From positions 1 through 64,000 of the forward strand of contig NZ_CAFK01000242.1 in the NCBI RefSeq assembly GCF_000239815.1: a stretch of 64,000 bases of DNA, given 5' to 3'. Made by a program: the position numbers and the translations under genes. Below are positions 62,401 to 64,000 of the stretch, in pieces. Below the pieces are notes generated by a model. It was not told where the DNA came from. It saw only the letters and a program-made list of their open reading frames with translations, and did no database searches. Numbering within the stretch: the first letter of the stretch is position 1; each line of letters starts with the position of its first letter. The DNA comes from Bradyrhizobium sp. STM 3843 (GTDB lineage Bacteria > Pseudomonadota > Alphaproteobacteria > Rhizobiales > Xanthobacteraceae).

Positions 62401-64000
62401 GAGCTGGGGTTCGATTCCCTGTTCCTCACGCAGGTGGCCCAGGCACTGCAGGAGAAGTTCGCCGTCAAGATCACGTTCCGCCAGCTCCTGAATGACGTGT
62501 CGAGCCTGAACGCCCTGGTGGATCATCTCGAAAGCCAGCTTCCCGCCGACGCGTATGCTGAGCGCGTCGAATCCAGGTCTGAGCTGCAAGCGGTAGCCCC
62601 GGTCGTGGTTGTCACGGCAACCGCAGCCAGCGAGCCGGCCGTGCAGGCTGCGCTCGTGTCGGCCGGCTCCGTCTCGGAAGGCGCGATGGAACGCCTTATG
62701 CGCGAGCAGCTGCAGGCCATGAACCAGCTGTTCTCAAAGCAGCTCGACGCGCTGAATGCGACGCGCGGACCGACGGCCGCTGCTCCCGCGACAATCCCGG
62801 CCAGCAACGCGACAGTCGAACTGCGGGCCGCTGCCGAAGCTGTGACCTCCGCACCTGCGGCGGCGCCTGCTGCGCCACAGAAGGCATTTGGTCCGTACAA
62901 GCCGCCGCAAACAACCGCATCCCAGGACCTGACGCCGGCGCAGCAAAAGCAGCTCAATATCCTGATCGATCGCGTCACGCGACGAACGGCCAAATCGAAG
63001 GCGTTCACGCAGCAGCATCGTCAGGCCTTGGCTGACCCGCGCGTCGTGTCCGGATTCCGTCCCCAGTGGAAGGAGATGGTTTATTCGATCGTGACCGATC
63101 GTTCGCAAGGGTCGCGGATCTGGGACATCGACGGCAACGCCTATATCGACCTCGTCAATGGCTTTGGCCCGATCATGCTCGGCCACCGCCCGGATTTCGT
63201 CGAGAAGGCGATCGAGGCCCAGTTACGCAACGGCTTCGAGACGGGACCGCAGACGCCGCTTGCCGGTGAGGTCGCGCAGCTGTTCTGCGAGATGACCGGC
63301 AATGAGCGAATGGCGTTCTGCAACACCGGTTCAGAGGCTGTGCTCGCCGCATTGCGCGTGTCGCGGACCGTGACCGGCAAGAACAAGATCGTCACATTCT
63401 CCGGCGACTACCACGGCATGTTCGACGAGGTCCTGGTGAAGGGCTTCATGAACAAGGCTGGCGAGCCGCAGTCGGTGCCGATCGCGCCCGGCATTCCGCG
63501 CCAGAGCGTCTCCAACATGGTCGTGCTGGACTACGGCGCGGAACAATCGCTGGATTGGATCCGGCGCAACGCCGCCGACATCGCTGCAGTGCTGGTCGAG
63601 CCGGTGCAGAGCCGGCATCCCTCGCTGCAGCCGGTCGACTTCCTCAAGCAGCTTCGCAAGATCACGGAAGACTGCGGCGCGGCGCTGATCTTCGACGAGG
63701 TCGTCACCGGATTCCGCGTCCATCAAGGCGGCTGCCAGGCGAAGTTTGGCATTCGCGCCGATCTCGCAACCTACGGCAAGGTGGTTGCCGGGGGCATGCC
63801 CGTTGGCGTTCTCGCCGGCAAGAGCCGGTTCATGGATGCCCTGGACGGCGGCATGTGGCAATTCGGGGATGATTCCTATCCTCAGGTCGGCGTGACGTTC
63901 TTCGCCGGAACCTTCGTTCGCCATCCGCTTGCGCTTGCGGCGATGCGCGCCGTGCTCAGGCACTTCAGCGAGCAGGGGCCCGCCCTGCAGGAGCGGCTCA
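59482..64000 (+). CDS. Polyketide synthase KS-AT-ACP fused to class III aminotransferase (3' partial)
   Basis: The frame runs open for 1506 codons to the window edge. TTG at 59482 (AAGGGG 6 bases upstream, TTGA overlap with the NRPS) is the only fitting start. Domains: KS about 12-440 (Cys187 in LSACSTSL, His323 in EAHGTGT, His363 in NVGHLDIAAG); AT about 535-825 (GHSIGE, Ser633; HAFH at 729-732 means malonyl-CoA); LPTYPFERKRYW ends it. No KR, DH or ER is present. ACP about 945-1015 has Ser979 in LGFDSL. A short coiled coil (about 1065-1095) leads to a glutamate-semialdehyde-aminotransferase-like domain from about 1140, with PLP Lys1433 in TYGKVVAGG. This layout matches MycA/McyE-type enzymes that convert a beta-keto to a beta-amino thioester. 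Confidence 0.95.
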   Translation, partial: MNENAGLEEGGIAIVGMAGRFPGAQSVAEFWRNQLDGIEAISQFRVDELEITNKQAVGNDPRYVKARSILEDVDLFDAEFFGIYPREAELMDPQQRLFLECCWQALEDAGCVPQTYPGLIGVYAGTSMSSYFLTRLCTEPGFIEKFAAGYQVSNYVEMMGNSPDFLATRVSYKFNLRGPSVTMLSACSTSLVAITQACQSLLTYQSDMALAGGTSITLPQKRGSVYQDGGMVSRDGHCRAFDADAQGTVFGSGVGVVVLKRLEDALQDGDQIYAVIRGYAVNNDGSSKVGYTAPSVEGQANVIAMAHQAADIDPATIGYIEAHGTGTPLGDPIELAGLTQAFRARTDRTQFCTIGTAKTNVGHLDIAAGVTGLINAAHVVRHGVFPPTLHFKNPNPKFDFKGSPFRVVAERTEWDAGDAPRRAGVSAFGVGGTNAHVVLEQAPEQQSSASRRTKQLLVLSARSQTALDAAGDRLRAHLEAHPGSNLADVAWTLQTGRREFGYRRAVVAGDVAEAVRSLSERARVPAPSRSREVSDVCFLFPGQGSQHPNMAREIYDLEPVFRETVDRCAEILRPHLGADLRTVLYPDAGASDEARRAVTDTIIAQPAIFTIEYSLAQLWFSWGIRPKAMTGHSIGEFAAACIAGVISLEDALGFVALRGRLMQGVAPGGMLSVRLPEAELRQRLGAPLSLAAVNSPSLCVVAGPLDPLAQFERELNEAGVACRRLVTSHAFHSAMMDPLIDPLANALSGIRLNPPQIPYVSGVTGTWVTDREATDPVYWARHAREPVQFSAAIQELRNRPDAILLEVGPGNVLTTLARQHGQPAANSVIAPSLSDGFSGEGDYEALLSAMGKLWVAGEKPDWTAFHAGERRHRMSLPTYPFERKRYWLQNAQAAFDQSVPGSTEAPVTSLSSEAKPQVLQGSDAVNVMSSVSSAVAPATSAKRRDRIQAALVEMFEGLSGVDLAAADPATTFLELGFDSLFLTQVAQALQEKFAVKITFRQLLNDVSSLNALVDHLESQLPADAYAERVESRSELQAVAPVVVVTATAASEPAVQAALVSAGSVSEGAMERLMREQLQAMNQLFSKQLDALNATRGPTAAAPATIPASNATVELRAAAEAVTSAPAAAPAAPQKAFGPYKPPQTTASQDLTPAQQKQLNILIDRVTRRTAKSKAFTQQHRQALADPRVVSGFRPQWKEMVYSIVTDRSQGSRIWDIDGNAYIDLVNGFGPIMLGHRPDFVEKAIEAQLRNGFETGPQTPLAGEVAQLFCEMTGNERMAFCNTGSEAVLAALRVSRTVTGKNKIVTFSGDYHGMFDEVLVKGFMNKAGEPQSVPIAPGIPRQSVSNMVVLDYGAEQSLDWIRRNAADIAAVLVEPVQSRHPSLQPVDFLKQLRKITEDCGAALIFDEVVTGFRVHQGGCQAKFGIRADLATYGKVVAGGMPVGVLAGKSRFMDALDGGMWQFGDDSYPQVGVTFFAGTFVRHPLALAAMRAVLRHFSEQGPALQERL

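Overview
This window looks like chromosomal DNA of a Bradyrhizobium-type alphaproteobacterium (Nitrobacteraceae). The basis is high GC content, atpD-atpC next to paired RppH-type Nudix genes, the alphaproteobacterial order EnvC-like / CtpA / divergent polysaccharide deacetylase, an rplU-rpmA and obgE-proB-proA-nadD-rsfS-rlmH block, H-NS-like and DUF2848/DUF3750 genes, and several dispersed palindromic repeats of a kind familiar from that genus. The assignment is by recognition of protein families and synteny; no search was run.

Region 1 (1-18.4 kb) is mostly core housekeeping. It holds the end of the ATP synthase operon (atpD partial, atpC) and, on the minus strand, a long series read from right to left: rplU, rpmA, a GNAT acetyltransferase, a patatin/GntP-permease pair, obgE, proB, proA, nadD, rsfS, rlmH, EnvC-like factor, ctpA, polysaccharide deacetylase and two rppH paralogues. 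A DMT transporter lies on the plus strand. Region 2 (18.8-36.4 kb) is accessory. It contains a ROK-like protein whose two halves appear swapped, tRNA-Ser(CGA), an adenylate cyclase with TPRs, a sulfotransferase-like protein, a peroxiredoxin-like protein, an enoyl-CoA hydratase divergent from a LysR regulator, an alpha/beta hydrolase, a MmyB-type regulator, a carboxymuconolactone decarboxylase-like protein without its cysteines, a long structured repeat, DUF3750, H-NS-like and DUF2848 proteins, a sirtuin, two very small hydrophilic proteins and a secreted protein.

Region 3 (36.5-64 kb, running off the right edge) is an exopolysaccharide/exosortase locus that merges into a biosynthetic gene cluster. 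The surface part has a TPR lipoprotein, an exosortase fused to an EpsI domain, a Wza-type export lipoprotein, an outer-membrane beta-barrel protein, a CpsD-type tyrosine kinase, a Wzz-type chain-length protein and an ExeA-like AAA ATPase. The tailoring part has an ATP-grasp protein, an FAD-dependent oxidoreductase, two methyltransferases, two discrete thioesterases, a JmjC/cupin-type putative oxygenase, a WecG-type glycosyltransferase fused to a STAS domain and an SGNH hydrolase. The assembly line is a stand-alone adenylation-carrier protein whose binding-pocket residues read as the threonine code, translationally coupled to a KS-AT-ACP-aminotransferase megasynthase. That megasynthase reading frame stays open to the last base.

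The most interesting points are the hybrid Thr-NRPS/PKS-aminotransferase inside an exosortase/EPS locus, the circularly permuted ROK-like protein, and the WecG-STAS fusion. If the NRPS hands threonine directly to the KS, the first product would be a 3,4-diamino-5-hydroxyhexanoyl thioester (inference). No CRISPR array, rRNA, transposase or prophage was seen.
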